DNA of 64,000 nucleotides. Origin: Coleophoma eucalyptorum (taxonomy: Eukaryota > Ascomycota > Leotiomycetes > Helotiales > Dermateaceae). Shown in pieces: positions 34,679 through 45,979 of the stretch. The notes under the pieces were generated by a model that saw only the letters and a program-made list of their open reading frames with translations, ran no database searches and had not been told where the DNA came from. The position numbers were made by a program, and so were the translations under genes. The stretch covers positions 186,001 to 250,000 of the forward strand of contig JALRME010000027.1 in assembly GCA_026120035.1 (NCBI GenBank). The letters are read 5' to 3'. Each line of letters opens with the position of its first letter. Within the stretch, counting starts at the first letter, position 1.

Positions 34679-35692
34679 ATGCGACCGTCAAACAGCCCAT
34701 GTCCTGCAGCTCCAACTCCCTTCTATAATAGGATTTGGTACGGTCCTTACCTTTGGCTCCTGAGATCGCTGGTGACCTATGGCGTTGGTTTCTATCGTTG
34801 GGTCAAACCCCTTCCCGTCTCCCAGCGCCCAGCTTTGATCAAGAGCTATCCTGTCCGACCCAAGCTCAAGAATCGCGTCTTCATACCTCAGTCCCATGTG
34901 GCCGGCGACCTGCTGCCCTTATACATCGATATTCACGGCGGCGGATTTGCTCTCTGCCATCCATATTTCGATGACGAGTTCTGCGCCCATTTTGCGAACA
35001 CGTATAACATTCTCGTTGTCTCTCTAGACTATTCGAAAGCGCCAACGTCCGCCTTCCCAAAACCAGTTGAGGACCTCGAAGCAACGATCGACGCTCTACT
35101 ATTGGATGGTTCTCTACCAATTGACAAGAACCGGGTGGTAATCGGTGGATTCAGTGCTGGAGGAAATCTGTCCCTTGCTGCTATACAAGCGCCATCACTG
35201 CAAGGCAGGATCCATGGGGTGGTACCTTGGTATCCGGTCGTGGATTGGGTATCGCAGACGCCCGAGAAGCTCTTGACAAGAGAGTATCGAAGCAAAAATG
35301 ATGTCGATATGCTTGCATCTATGGGACCAATCTTCAATTGGGGTTATGTCAATACGGGCGAGGATCTCAAAAATCCCAGGCTGAGTGTTACATATGCTGA
35401 TAAGAAGGTTCTCCCGAAATGGGTCTTTATGTTGGCTGCCGAATACGACATGCTGTGTGCCGAAGCTCAAGATATGATTATGAACCTCGCCGAGTTAGAT
35501 GATGCTGCTCGCAAGGAGGGAAAGTATGAATTTGAGAAGGGAACATACAAATGGAGGATGGTGAGAGGTGTGGTGCATGGGTACAACCAGATCAATGCCA
35601 AGGGCCCAGAGGAAGAGCTTAGGCTCAAGCGAGTCGACGAAACCTACGCGGAGGTCGGAGAATGGTTGTTCAGAGGACCTTTTGCGAAGTAA
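34679..35692 (+). CDS. Alpha/beta hydrolase fold-3 (hormone-sensitive-lipase type esterase)
   Basis: A single exon of 337 residues. The oxyanion motif HGGGF is at 86-90, the nucleophile GFSAGG has Ser159, and the C-terminal Asp (AAEYDMLCAEA) and His (GVVHGYNQ) complete the triad. Family members hydrolyse short-chain esters or lactones. No clear signal peptide is seen, although residues 20-40 are hydrophobic. I start at the first in-frame ATG after an acceptor-like sequence; an additional 5' exon cannot be excluded. Confidence 0.88.
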   Translation: MRPSNSPCPAAPTPFYNRIWYGPYLWLLRSLVTYGVGFYRWVKPLPVSQRPALIKSYPVRPKLKNRVFIPQSHVAGDLLPLYIDIHGGGFALCHPYFDDEFCAHFANTYNILVVSLDYSKAPTSAFPKPVEDLEATIDALLLDGSLPIDKNRVVIGGFSAGGNLSLAAIQAPSLQGRIHGVVPWYPVVDWVSQTPEKLLTREYRSKNDVDMLASMGPIFNWGYVNTGEDLKNPRLSVTYADKKVLPKWVFMLAAEYDMLCAEAQDMIMNLAELDDAARKEGKYEFEKGTYKWRMVRGVVHGYNQINAKGPEEELRLKRVDETYAEVGEWLFRGPFAK

Positions 35693-36989
35693 AACTGCAT
35701 TCAAGAGTACACCATCGATTTCAATAGGCATCCAGGTGGGCGCTGGAAATGGTATAGATTTTTGCATGTCCCAATTGTTTATTAGAAACTCCAAATCAGT
35801 TTAGATCTTTTCATGTTTGTAGCTCAGGCGAGTCCTCTGTTGTTTTCGAGTGCTTAGATACTTGGTTACTGTCTCTTTTCAGCAATGGTTACTTAGAAGG
35901 GTTCGCTAACTAGACTGCTGTGTCTAAGCACGTTTGGTGCTTATTGTATTTACTTTTGAGTTTTATTTCTACCACTGTCAATGGCAATTGTAGTGCATGG
36001 TTTACTTGCCCTCTCTAAGATATACTGAGCTTCATTTCTGAAGCAAGACTTGACCCTGTTGAAATATTCTAGGAAGCAACTCGTTGGTGTACCCTTTCGA
36101 TATAACCTGTAGGTTTTATCAGGTTATATATAATTGCATCTAGTATGTGTTGTAATTTCAGACCATATAAGTCATCTCAAGTGGAGGCATACGGGCTAGC
36201 GTAAGCTATTGGGTTAAAAACCTATAAGTTATTGATCTACCCGGCAGTGATTCATTCAAAATGAACCTCTTAAGGGGGTGAGTTAGTTGCTGCGAGCACA
36301 TCGGTTTGTAAGACTACAAATCTGCACTAGGCGCGTACAAGGACCTTACTAAGAAGAGAGGGGTAATATAACAACAGGTTAGAACCAGAACAAAGACTTA
36401 TAGCCTTCGGCTTCAAAAACAATTTCATTATTTATCGTCCAAAGGCTAGCACCTACATTTGTTATTCAAGCAGCTCGACTGACTCTTGGGCGCTTGTAGA
36501 AGGTGAAGATATACAAGATAGCGAAAGTTTTGTTGCAAAAATGACGTAGCTTGGTAAGCCTTGCGGTTTTGCAATGAAAGGACCATTAGACGGCACATTT
36601 CGAACCTTATAACAATAGCAAGTGATGAGGAGATGAATAGTTGTTCTTCCTCGTACAGCATTACCTGCCAATCTTGTCTACTTGCTTGGTGTCAAAACTT
36701 GACTTGTCAATTCCCCACAAATACCTCCCATCTCTTCTCACTACTATCTCACGTTATTTGGCCCCCCCACAGCTGAGTTCTACAAGTGCAGCCTATTGGC
36801 TCCGTGCCAAAATAGAACTAAGCAAGAGGTTTGGGGTAACGGCCAACGAAGGCAGCATCGGCCAATCACCATATTCAGCTGAACGGTGTGGCTTAAAGCC
36901 ACCAACACACATAACCATGGCATGAACAGTTGATGTGGCAGAGGGAAAAGGTAAACGGATAAACTCGCAGCTCAGGTAACGCTACTAGT
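35693..36989. other. 1.3-kb non-coding region before the NB-ARC/TPR relic
   Basis: Moderately A/T-rich with frequent stops in all frames; no conserved coding is seen. It may include decayed 5' portions of the adjacent relic gene, but I could not recognise a P-loop or NB-ARC motifs. Confidence 0.4.
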
Positions 36990-37961
36990 GGCACGGCAGC
37001 ATATATCAACAAGAACGGAACATCATTCTTGGATTACCTGTCACTCTTAACGGATCAAGAAGAGACCGTCATAGATCTTCTTAGCGAGGACTTTGGAGAT
37101 AACTGGAGATACCGAGATAAAAACAATACTGTAGCTACAACATGGTTGATATCGTTCAAGCAGATTAAGGAACGCGATCCTTTAGCTGCGGACTACCTAT
37201 TGTTTATGGCGTGCATAGATCCCAATGATATTCCACTATCTCTCCTCCCGTCAGGGGCGTCCCGGAAAAAAGAGACACATGCGATCGGAACACTCGACGC
37301 TTACTCATTCATCTTACGGCAACCTGTAGACTCAGCTCTTAGCATCCATCGATTAGTACACCTCGCAACGCGGAACTGGCTTCGAGGAGATCATCGGATC
37401 ACTCATTGGACCGAAATAGCCATCATACGATTAAAGGAAGTGCTTTTAGGCCCTGACTATAGAAGTAGAAGTGTGTGGAGAACGCACCTACCTCATGCAC
37501 ATTATGCTCTAGATTCTAAATTTGTTAACAAATATATGGAAGATAGAATCAATTTGGCACAGGCGTTTGCATTATGTCTTAAGGATCAGGGGCGATTTAG
37601 TGAGGGTGAAGTTCTAGTAGCTTACGAGAATGTGCTCGCGCAAGAGCACCCTGATAATCTAGCGAGCATGAATAAACTCGCGTTCCTCTTGAAGAGCCAG
37701 GGCAAGTACGACGAGGCCGAGCCGATACACCGGCAGACGCTACAGCTCACCCAGAAGGTTCTCGGGCCACAGCACCCCTGGACGTTAACGTGCACAAACA
37801 ACCTCACGCTTCTCTTACAGAGCCAGGGCAAATACGGCAGAGCCTAGTCGATCTATCGGCAGACGCTGCAGCTCACCCAGAAGCTGCTCCGGCCAAAGCA
37901 CCTTTATAGTCTAGCAAGCATGTCCAACCTCGCGGGCCTTAGATGTTCTAAGCAAAGCTAG
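36990..37961 (+). pseudogene. Truncated NB-ARC/TPR (kinesin-light-chain-like repeat) gene relic
   Basis: In one frame the sequence reads the C-terminal end of an NB-ARC ATPase region (AAYINKNGTSFLDYL, then a winged-helix-like ADYLLFMACIDPNDIPLSLL and SIHRLVHLATRNWL). TPR units of the fungal NLR type follow (AEPIHRQTLQLTQKVLGPQHPWTL). An in-frame TAG at 37845-37847 sits where the repeat normally has Glu (A-E-S-I-Y-R-Q), and the repeat frame continues to a second stop at 37959-37961. The N-terminal effector domain, P-loop and start codon are absent. In fungi such STAND proteins act in allorecognition or immune-like responses; this copy looks non-functional. Confidence 0.8.
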
Positions 37962-38397
37962 GCATTCTGCCACCACCCTACCACCCGCCTACCTTGACAG
38001 TAATGTATAATTTATATTGCCTCTACATGTCTTGTACGTACATCATCAATGAATATAAAGATCTATAAGTTATTCTTAGCTAGTTCAATATTGTATAAAT
38101 TTGTTGCATGATTGCATCAAAGTAATCATGTGTAGTTCATGTGACCTTATTTCATATGCCACAGGTGCAGAACACTGCAAAGACCAATAAGGGGGGATCT
38201 TCAGCGAAGTAACACTTTCGCTAGTTGTAAGTCACTTCAGAAAGTAACTCTGTACTAAGGGTTTATTGTAAAACTTATTACTCTCCCACGTCATCAATTT
38301 TTAAGCAACGTCAATTAACTCAGTCCATAACTACTGGGGAGATATAAAAGACATTTGTCAACAGACCGAATAGAAAATTGCGATTGACTCCGTCCGC
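37962..38397. other. Intergenic region between relic and ankyrin gene
   Basis: A/T-rich, no coding signal; it lies 3' of both flanking elements. Confidence 0.5.
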
Positions 38398-41300
38398 TTA
38401 CCAAACTATCACCCTCTGATTTACCGAACTTAAACCACCAACAGAAGTCAGTCTCAAACCCATGTATTCTTCCAGAACCGAATATCGCTCTTCCATAGTA
38501 GTGATACTTCTAGGTAGAGAAGAAATGCAAGTCAAGACAGAGGCCATTCTTCGCAGTCCTTTCACACAAACAATCATGTTAGTAAGTAACAGCTTCGGCC
38601 AAGGCGATTTAAAAGACGAACCTTGTAGAAATATTATCACAATTGCAAATATTGCTCCGGCCATTAACAGTACCACCACAGCATCTACCGCAGCGGTATC
38701 GGTCTCTATTTCTTCCCTTAGGGCGTTCGTATTTGATAAATTCGTAGGATCTGGAGGATCAAGTATCACAGGCTGCGGCTGCTGCGAACTGTCTACTTCA
38801 GGGAATCGAGAAACTGAAATATTGCTAGGTGGGTCCGTGGTTGAAGCGGTTTGACAGCCCCTTTCTAGCCATCTCTGCTGACTAGCGTCCAAACCTGTAT
38901 TACTGTCTAGAATTCCAAGGCCAAATGATTGTTTTAGCTGGCCAGCTAATATTGATGCCAGCTCTTGGAAACGTACGAGAGCGAGATCAGAAGATTCTAT
39001 GAGTTCTTCTAATTCAGCACCCCACATTAATTGGACGGCATGTCTGTAGGCAGCAAGATCTGTATCTGACTCAGTAAAAAGTATTTGCCATCGACTTAAA
39101 TCCTGTTGAAAATCCAGTAAATAGTCGTTATCATCACTATTGTGAAGGGTATCTGTGATGGCCCTAGCAAGGCAAAGAAACGCGAGAGTGTCGCACGTAT
39201 TCGCGGGACGATCACCTCTGCACAGTCCCCGCATTGTTCTAATACCACCGGCCCAAGCTTCTCGATGACTTGGGATTTCACGAGCCATGTTCCGCAATGT
39301 TGTGTAAGATCCTTGGGCTGCCCATTTCATTAGTGTGTACTGAGTAAGGAAATTGAGATGAAGAGAACGTAATCGTTGGACTTTCTCCATATTGCGATTC
39401 CGTATTTGATCTATCCCACCTCTAGCAGAACTGTGACGGAAATTTAATGCAGTCTTTATCAGCAGCCTCATAGATTCTAGGTCGCCTTCACTTCGAAGAA
39501 GAAGTACAGCAGCTTGCACATCTGCTCCTCGGTCAAGAAGTAACCGTATCATGGGTTTACATCCTTCTGTTGCTGCTGTGGCAAGTGCCTCGTTTAGCAA
39601 GACTGAAAATGTATCTCCATCCATATGTGCCCCTCTGGTAAGGAGCAACCGCACTACAGACTCATGTCCTGCTTTTGCTGCGAGGTTTAATGTGGTTTGG
39701 CCGCCAAAGGTCGTGTTTGTATGTATATCTGCTCCACGAGCAAGGAGCAACCGCACTACAGATTCGTTCCCATATTCTGCTGCGAGACTTAATGGAGTTT
39801 GGCCGCCAAAGGTCGTAGTTGTATTTATATCTGCTCCTCGGTTAAGGAGCAACCGCACTATAGATTCATGCCCTGCTTTTGCTGCTGCAGTTAAGGCGCA
39901 TTGCGGTATAGCATAAAGAATTAACCCTGAATACCATTTCCCATTTAAATCTGCTCCTCGGTCAAGGAGCAGCCGCACTACAGATTCATGTCCTGCTTCT
40001 ACTGCGAAACTTAATGGAGTTCGGTTCTCAAAGAACGTATTTGTATGCAGATCTGCTCCTCGGTCAAGGAGCAACCGCACTATAGATTCATGCCCTGTTT
40101 CTACTGCGAGGTTTAATGGAGTTTTGCCGAAAAGGTTCTTATATGTGTTAACGGCTGCTCCTTTGTCAAGAAGCGACAGCACTATTGATTCCTGCCCTAA
40201 TGCTACTGCTTTCAGTAGCGCAACATTAATTTCAACGTCGTCGACACTATGGAAGCCAAAAGGATCCCAAAACCTTTCAGAAGATCTTTGTGTATACTCA
40301 GGCATTTTTAACTCTCCATAGTTATTGATTGTTTTGACGATGGGTACGACCTCCATAGGCTGCAGTTGAACAATATCTACCGGGACTGGTAACCCAGAAA
40401 ACACTTTGGATTCATCGTCTGCACCCGTGTGAGCCGCAACCAGCGGAATGGTAAACTGAGCATGCTCAGATTCTGAATCAAGAGTGTTTGGAATAGACGA
40501 ATGATGTGTGGGAGACTCTTCCATATCATCGATTGCGCTGAAGCTATCATCGAGCGCTGATATGTCTTTCTCTATATTTTGCTGCTGGAAAGATTTCCAA
40601 AGCTCATAACTTAAGAACCCGCTTTCATATAGGGTTTCATATCCGAAGCTCCTGAATACGTCGCTATCTCCAAGTAGCCCATCGATGAGAAGCTCCATTT
40701 CCAGGGCCAGATCTTGGCTTTCGGGGTTCGGAGATAGTTTCGAACGGAGAATCTGCATGCGCTCATTGAGGATTTGGTAGTGTCCGAGGAGCTCAATCCC
40801 GTCGATGCTCCCTTCGTTATTCGGTATTCCAAGTTGAACTCCGTTAACATCCAGAAGAGAGATGAGCTCTGAGTATAGAGCATCACTAGAGATAATGATG
40901 TTCAACCTATCGCTAGACTTGTGAACGATAAAAGTAAAAGATTGATAGGCTGCATCCTTGTGGCAAAGACACTGAGCTGTACACGCTCTTTCTTCATCGA
41001 CATCGATGTATGATTGGTATCCAAACGAGTCTCCTTCGTAAATATCGCCACTAGACAAAGTTGTTAGCGATACATCTTAACCTCCTTCAATAGTCGGATT
41101 TACCCGGGGAAATACTCAATAAACCGAAACTTTCTCGCCCATGGCTTGTAAGGACAATTATGTTCGTAAGTCTCTGTTGCGGGCGAATTGGTCGAGTTTG
41201 AATGGGCATCAGAGCTGTGGGCCGTTCCCATGCGTGAAGGAGACCTAGAAGTTCGATGGAGTTCTGCATCTCCTCCATTCCCTACTTTGATGAAGTCCTG

Positions 41301-41761
41301 CGGTGTCACCTTTTTCCTTTTTAAATAGTTCTCGACCTTTTTGCTGTTTTGCCTGCTGCCTTCTCCCCATCCTCGACCGGATTCAGAGCTTTTGTGAACT
41401 GCATCCTTCATAATCTTCTGATGGAGAAAACTTTTCACATTTTTCTCGGTGCAATTTTTGGTAAATCCCCAGGTCTGGAGCCTTGTTTTATACATTTTCC
41501 GCCTGTGAATAATCAGCTTTATATTATGCAAGTTTTTAATGGAAGTGAGACTTACGTAGCATGGAAATTATGAGGCTCTTTGGATAGATCTTTTATGACT
41601 TTGTCAAGCGAAAATCCGTAATCCATATAGCGTTCCTTGATAATTGGTTTCATAGATTCCCATTCAGAAGCCGTATATTGTCGTTGGCGGTGAGGAGAGC
41701 CATGATCGGGTAAGGCGGAATGGTCAAAGGACCGACGTGTGGACTCCATGGCCTCTGGCAT
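38398..41761 (-). CDS. Clr5-domain ankyrin-repeat protein with C-terminal membrane helix
   Basis: Exons 41761-41556, 41502-41104 and 41050-38398 give 1,085 residues. The first two exons encode a Clr5 domain (SEWESMKPIIKERYMDYGF then the KMYKTRLQTWGFTKN box), split by intron 1. Residues about 470-730 hold some six to seven ankyrin repeats with the consensus GHESVVRLLLDRGAD. A helical region follows (AWAGGIRTMRGLCRG), found in other fungal Clr5-ankyrin proteins, and then one membrane helix near residue 1000 (VVVLLMAGAIFAIVIIFLQG). Clr5-bearing proteins are fungal-specific and mostly uncharacterised; the domain is named after a fission-yeast heterochromatin factor. A possible extra intron of 63 nt (38621-38559, with an ACTAAC branch site) lies right after the helix; removing it keeps frame. 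Confidence 0.85.
39580..40210 (-). repeat. Near-identical tandem ankyrin-coding repeats
   Basis: Units of about 99 bp recur with similar nucleotide cores around 39630, 39738, 39834, 39952, 40051 and 40159 (for example AAGGAGCAACCGCACTA on the + strand). Each encodes one 33-residue ankyrin repeat. Confidence 0.8.
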
Positions 41762-43505
41762 GGACTCTGTCGGCGTAAGGTGAACGCTTTTTGAGACCGA
41801 ATAGGAGAAAGGCTTCTATTATACGGCAGGACTGTGATAAGGTCGGCGTTGAGAAGTATTGCGTAGACAAAGTATCAGGCAAATCAGGCTGTCGCAAAAT
41901 CAAACTGCAGATATATGCAAAAGTTCTATGCTGCTCTCTCAAGAGGGCAACAGAAATTTCTAGGCGGCTGCTTCATTCTCATCTACAGATCTACAAATCT
42001 TGAGATTGAGGGAAAGACCGTTTTTATGTTCACTCGAGAGAGTACTGAGGAAAAGGCAAGAAAGGTTTCAAGTGTGATATGGAAGGCTGAAAAATAGGGC
42101 GATGGGCCTTTGGACGACAAATGTCCCATGCAGCGTAGTGCTGTGGCTTTGGGCGTGGCATTTTGCCAGTGCAGCAGAGAATAGCCAATGAGTAAGAACT
42201 GCGCCTTGGTGATGGCATGGGACAAAAGTCCTCTGCAGTTACGCGAGGTAGCGGATCTTGGTTACCCCAAAGGCTTGTCCAATTATATTTTGCCTTTGCA
42301 GGAGACTAACACATCGATGATCAAAAGTCCCCCGTAATGTGTAAGAGACAAATGTCATGATTGTCCCTTTGCTCAAATGAGACTGGATCAGCCGTTACGA
42401 AACCGGATTGGTCCGCTCGAGAGGGAAAGTAGTTAAGCATAACATTGAACTGCATTTGGTGGTGAATATCAGCCTACTGAAATTGTTGATTTGACCTCGT
42501 CCGCCATGAACTCCAGTCTCTTCGGAAAACCGCACTCCTTGTTCATTACGTCATGCCATTTGATATGATATTGGGGAAGGTATTTGTCAAAGAGGAAAGC
42601 ATGTTCGTTTTCCATAAGCCTGCTCTGGATCTCCTGCAAGCGAGGTTTAAAAATGTAGTATTCTCCTATCTAATGCAAATCTCTACCAATCCTCCGCAGA
42701 GAGACTTCGTCAAATTGAAGCGAGTGCTAGGAGCAAGAACGCAACAGACGAGCAGATAGCCGTCATCAGGCGCACGACTGAGCCATCTACACGAAACCAG
42801 CTTCGGCAGCGAAGGACGACTTCTCGTCGTCTCATGGCCGCCGATACCATGTCGCTCAGTTCCCGGCCAAGTTCAAGACCGGTACTAAAGCAGGCGTCGA
42901 CACTTGTAAGACCACTCGGCATTTATCAACTCTAACCGTATTTCTACATTTACGTCTAGTAATACTGTAAACTCAGATAAATGTATATCAGATGAGCCAG
43001 CCATCCGAGCCAGAGTTTACATATTATTTCTCGAAGATGTAAATCAAGAGTTAGCAGCGGTCGAGTAGTGTGGTTGATAACTTTGTTAGGTGGGGGATCA
43101 CATTTTAGAAGTTACTGGTCGTCGTGATAACCAATGATAACAATTGGGAAAATATTCCAACTCATATATCCATTCGATTCATATGACATTACATGTCGAA
43201 CTACCTTTCAAGTAGTACCTGTAATTTGGATGGGTCGAAATGCATTACATACTGAATTTTTTGACACTAGGCTTTGAGGATTTGAATTGTGAAACGATGA
43301 ATTTGAGACTTATATATCTCTGATCAATTTTGATTCTAATATACGCAGCTGTTCTATTGGAGCTGAAAATCAAACCGACAGAAAAAGATGCCCAGATATT
43401 TTGCCCCCGGATCCTAGCTACTAGGAGGGTAGGCAATTTTGCTATAATTATTGCATCTACCGTCAACCAACGACCAACCCTGCGCCAGAAAATAACAGTT
43501 TATCC
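41762..43505. other. 1.7-kb region without supported genes
   Basis: Promoter side of the Clr5-ankyrin gene and 3' flank of the FAD oxidase. Small frames (for example 42553-42759) show no recognisable product. Confidence 0.45.
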
Positions 43506-45053
43506 TTACTCCCGCGCGACACTGAAAGTGTTTGGGGTGAGAGTTCCATCGGGATCAGCCAGCTGCCTCGCCTTTTTCAGCTTATCATACTTCTCCTGGC
43601 TCTCGTAGTAGAGCTTCCAGTTCGCATCCAGATCATAACTGCCATAGGAACCCCAAAGCACACGTCGGTCCTCCTTGCAAAACTTGCCATCAGGCCCAAC
43701 AGCCTCCTGATCATTGATGGTATGCCAATCCTCAGCGGTCTGCTTGTGACCAGGGCCGTAGAAGCAATCAAGAGTGGCGCATACAGTAGAGTCTCGCCAG
43801 CTATATGAAGTACCGTTTCCAGCATTAGTCACAAACTTGGAGTTCTTGCCACCGAAGCACTGGAATTGCGCAGAAAGCCAGCAACTGTTCTTCTCGGGCT
43901 TCACAATTCCGTCGATACGCTCAGTGACCCATTTCGACCAGCCGTCAGCAGCGAGTGTCGTTGAGTTGGTAACGTGGGTACTCTTAATATATGGGTGGTC
44001 GAATTCACGCACGTTTCGGAAGATCCATTGTGCTGTTAATTCAGACATTGGCTTTATCTTTACTGGCAGGTCTAACAGGGACCCCTTTCGGATCTTATCG
44101 AACCAGCCCATGTCAGGGACATCCGTCTTGGAGAAAGGTACCCATTGTGCATACACGATGATCACACGAGGCCAGAAAGGAATTCCGTCTTTGCCGTACA
44201 GTTCTGGATGTTCGTCCTGCATCTTGCCATCGATTTCCGGGAACCAGTCTAGAAGCTCGTTGGAAGAGCTGAGCACGCTCACGCAGTAATCATAGTTACG
44301 CGGGAAGTCCTCGTCGTCAGACATTTCGACAAGGATATCAAGAAGACGCTCCAATGTCTCGGGATTGTACCAATACAAAGACTTCAATCCGCGAGAGCCA
44401 ATATAATCATCGTCGCGGTAGACCTTAATTGTAAAGTGTGTGATGACGCCCAGGTTTCCGGGAGAGCCACCGAGAATGGCACTGAATAGGTCCTTGTCAT
44501 TGGTCATGGTGACTTCTCTGATATTTCCCGCGTGGTCCACAATTTCGAGCGAGACAACTTGGTCGCCAAAGAGACCGAAGCTGCGTCCTAGCTGCCCATA
44601 ACCTCCCGTCTGTACATGTCCACCGAGATGAACATTCACGCACTGGCCATGCGGGACGAAGAGCTTGTGTTTTCCAAGATATGCATTAAATTCACCTAAG
44701 CTCCAACTAACACTTGAGCGAACATAGGTCTGCCCATCCTTCCCTTCAAGGATTTGCCTGTCGTCAGGTCCTCGGAAGGTGGTCTTTAAATCTAGCTGAA
44801 TATTAGGAGCGACCGTAGATGATGCTCCGCTGTATTGGTGGCCTCCAGTCCGGATTGCTACTGCGATCTTTTCGGACTTGGCATATTTGAGAGTTGTGGC
44901 GATGTCTTCCTTGTTGAGCGGATACACGATCAATGCAGGATCAATTCGCTTTTCATCTACATAGCTTGAGGTGGCATATTGGTATGCGTGATCTTTATAG
45001 TCTTTGACACCCTGGGAAATTTGAGTACCAGTGACGCCGTTGATGGTAGCCAT
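43506..45053 (-). CDS. FAD-linked oxidase of the BBE (berberine bridge enzyme)-like type
   Basis: A single exon of 515 residues. The PCMH FAD-binding domain has IRTGGHQYSG with His72, the usual site of 8-alpha-histidyl FAD, and HGQCVNVHLGGH with Cys138 at the place of the second (6-S-cysteinyl) bond in bicovalent flavoenzymes. The BBE C-terminal motif appears as YYESQEKYDKLKKARQLADPDGTLTPNTF. Members oxidise alcohols, sugars or alkaloid-like compounds using O2. No signal peptide is seen, unlike the many secreted fungal relatives, so it may be intracellular. It stands alone with no biosynthetic genes next to it. Confidence 0.9.
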   Translation of the reverse strand: MATINGVTGTQISQGVKDYKDHAYQYATSSYVDEKRIDPALIVYPLNKEDIATTLKYAKSEKIAVAIRTGGHQYSGASSTVAPNIQLDLKTTFRGPDDRQILEGKDGQTYVRSSVSWSLGEFNAYLGKHKLFVPHGQCVNVHLGGHVQTGGYGQLGRSFGLFGDQVVSLEIVDHAGNIREVTMTNDKDLFSAILGGSPGNLGVITHFTIKVYRDDDYIGSRGLKSLYWYNPETLERLLDILVEMSDDEDFPRNYDYCVSVLSSSNELLDWFPEIDGKMQDEHPELYGKDGIPFWPRVIIVYAQWVPFSKTDVPDMGWFDKIRKGSLLDLPVKIKPMSELTAQWIFRNVREFDHPYIKSTHVTNSTTLAADGWSKWVTERIDGIVKPEKNSCWLSAQFQCFGGKNSKFVTNAGNGTSYSWRDSTVCATLDCFYGPGHKQTAEDWHTINDQEAVGPDGKFCKEDRRVLWGSYGSYDLDANWKLYYESQEKYDKLKKARQLADPDGTLTPNTFSVARE

Positions 45054-45979
45054 ATTATGAAGTAGATAAGTGAGGTAGGATTTGTGATTGAAGAAGAATC
45101 TTAGGAATGGCAGCCTGTTATATACCTTTCCATATCCTCGACTTCGGCGGGATCGAGCATGGGTATCTCGAGAGCGTACTCAGCCTACCCCTTGTAACCG
45201 CCGTTGACTTGCATCTAACCCCCAGGGTCATTAGGCTCTTGAACCAATGCATAGGGTCGTGCCGTGCTTATGTGAAGCAAAGGTTACATAGGCGCATCCG
45301 GAGGGTTGTCAGCTTATACAGGCACCTTGGGATGGGGGTCGATTTGCAAGGCTGTAAGGCTGCAAGGTATGGCTGGATATGTGGCACTGAGAAGCGAAGA
45401 GTCTCACCATTGGTCAGAAACAATATACAGATTTGGAGGCACTTTTCATGTGAAGAGCTCCCGTGATGATACGACATCAGCTTAGATTTGTGGTTGCAGA
45501 AGCTGAATGTTTTAGTAGTCCGACTTTCACCGAATTTGCGCAAGCTGAATGGCGGGTCCACGAGCTGAAAATAAGCAAGCTGACAAGCACGCGAGCTTAC
45601 TTGTCATTACGGGTGTACAGCCACTCAAGTCGACCGCGCAAGGTCTGACTACAGCATAGCCTTCCAACGCCCTTAGAAACCTACTGAACTTTCAAGTAGT
45701 ATCTGTATTGGCGCTTGCCTGATTTTGATTTTCGATTGGCATTAGCAATAGTTTGTAGCTGTTGCGCATTCACATGCGAAAGGGCAAAGTTTGGAGAGCC
45801 ATAATCTAAATCATCCGATACTATTCTGTAATTCGAAAGAAGGAATTACTGCAACGTCACATTGCAGTGGAAAGTCATCCACGGAAAATATTACACAAGC
45901 CACACTTTATCGAGTTGATATCTCCAATTTTAGAGCAACATACCTCTATTGTCGGCTCTCGCTTGCTTCAACCTCCGCG
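45054..45979. other. Intergenic region FAD oxidase to carboxypeptidase
   Basis: Promoter of the oxidase and 3' flank of the carboxypeptidase. An open frame at 45107-45466 overlaps the promoter and looks spurious. Confidence 0.5.

Noticed and set aside
37029..37847. Taking the NB-ARC/TPR frame as an intact 272-residue gene
   Set aside because: It has no ATG start, lacks the N-terminal domains, and repeat homology continues in frame past its stop, so it is a relic.
45107..45466. 119-residue open frame upstream of the FAD oxidase
   Set aside because: Lies directly in the oxidase promoter, with no recognisable motif.
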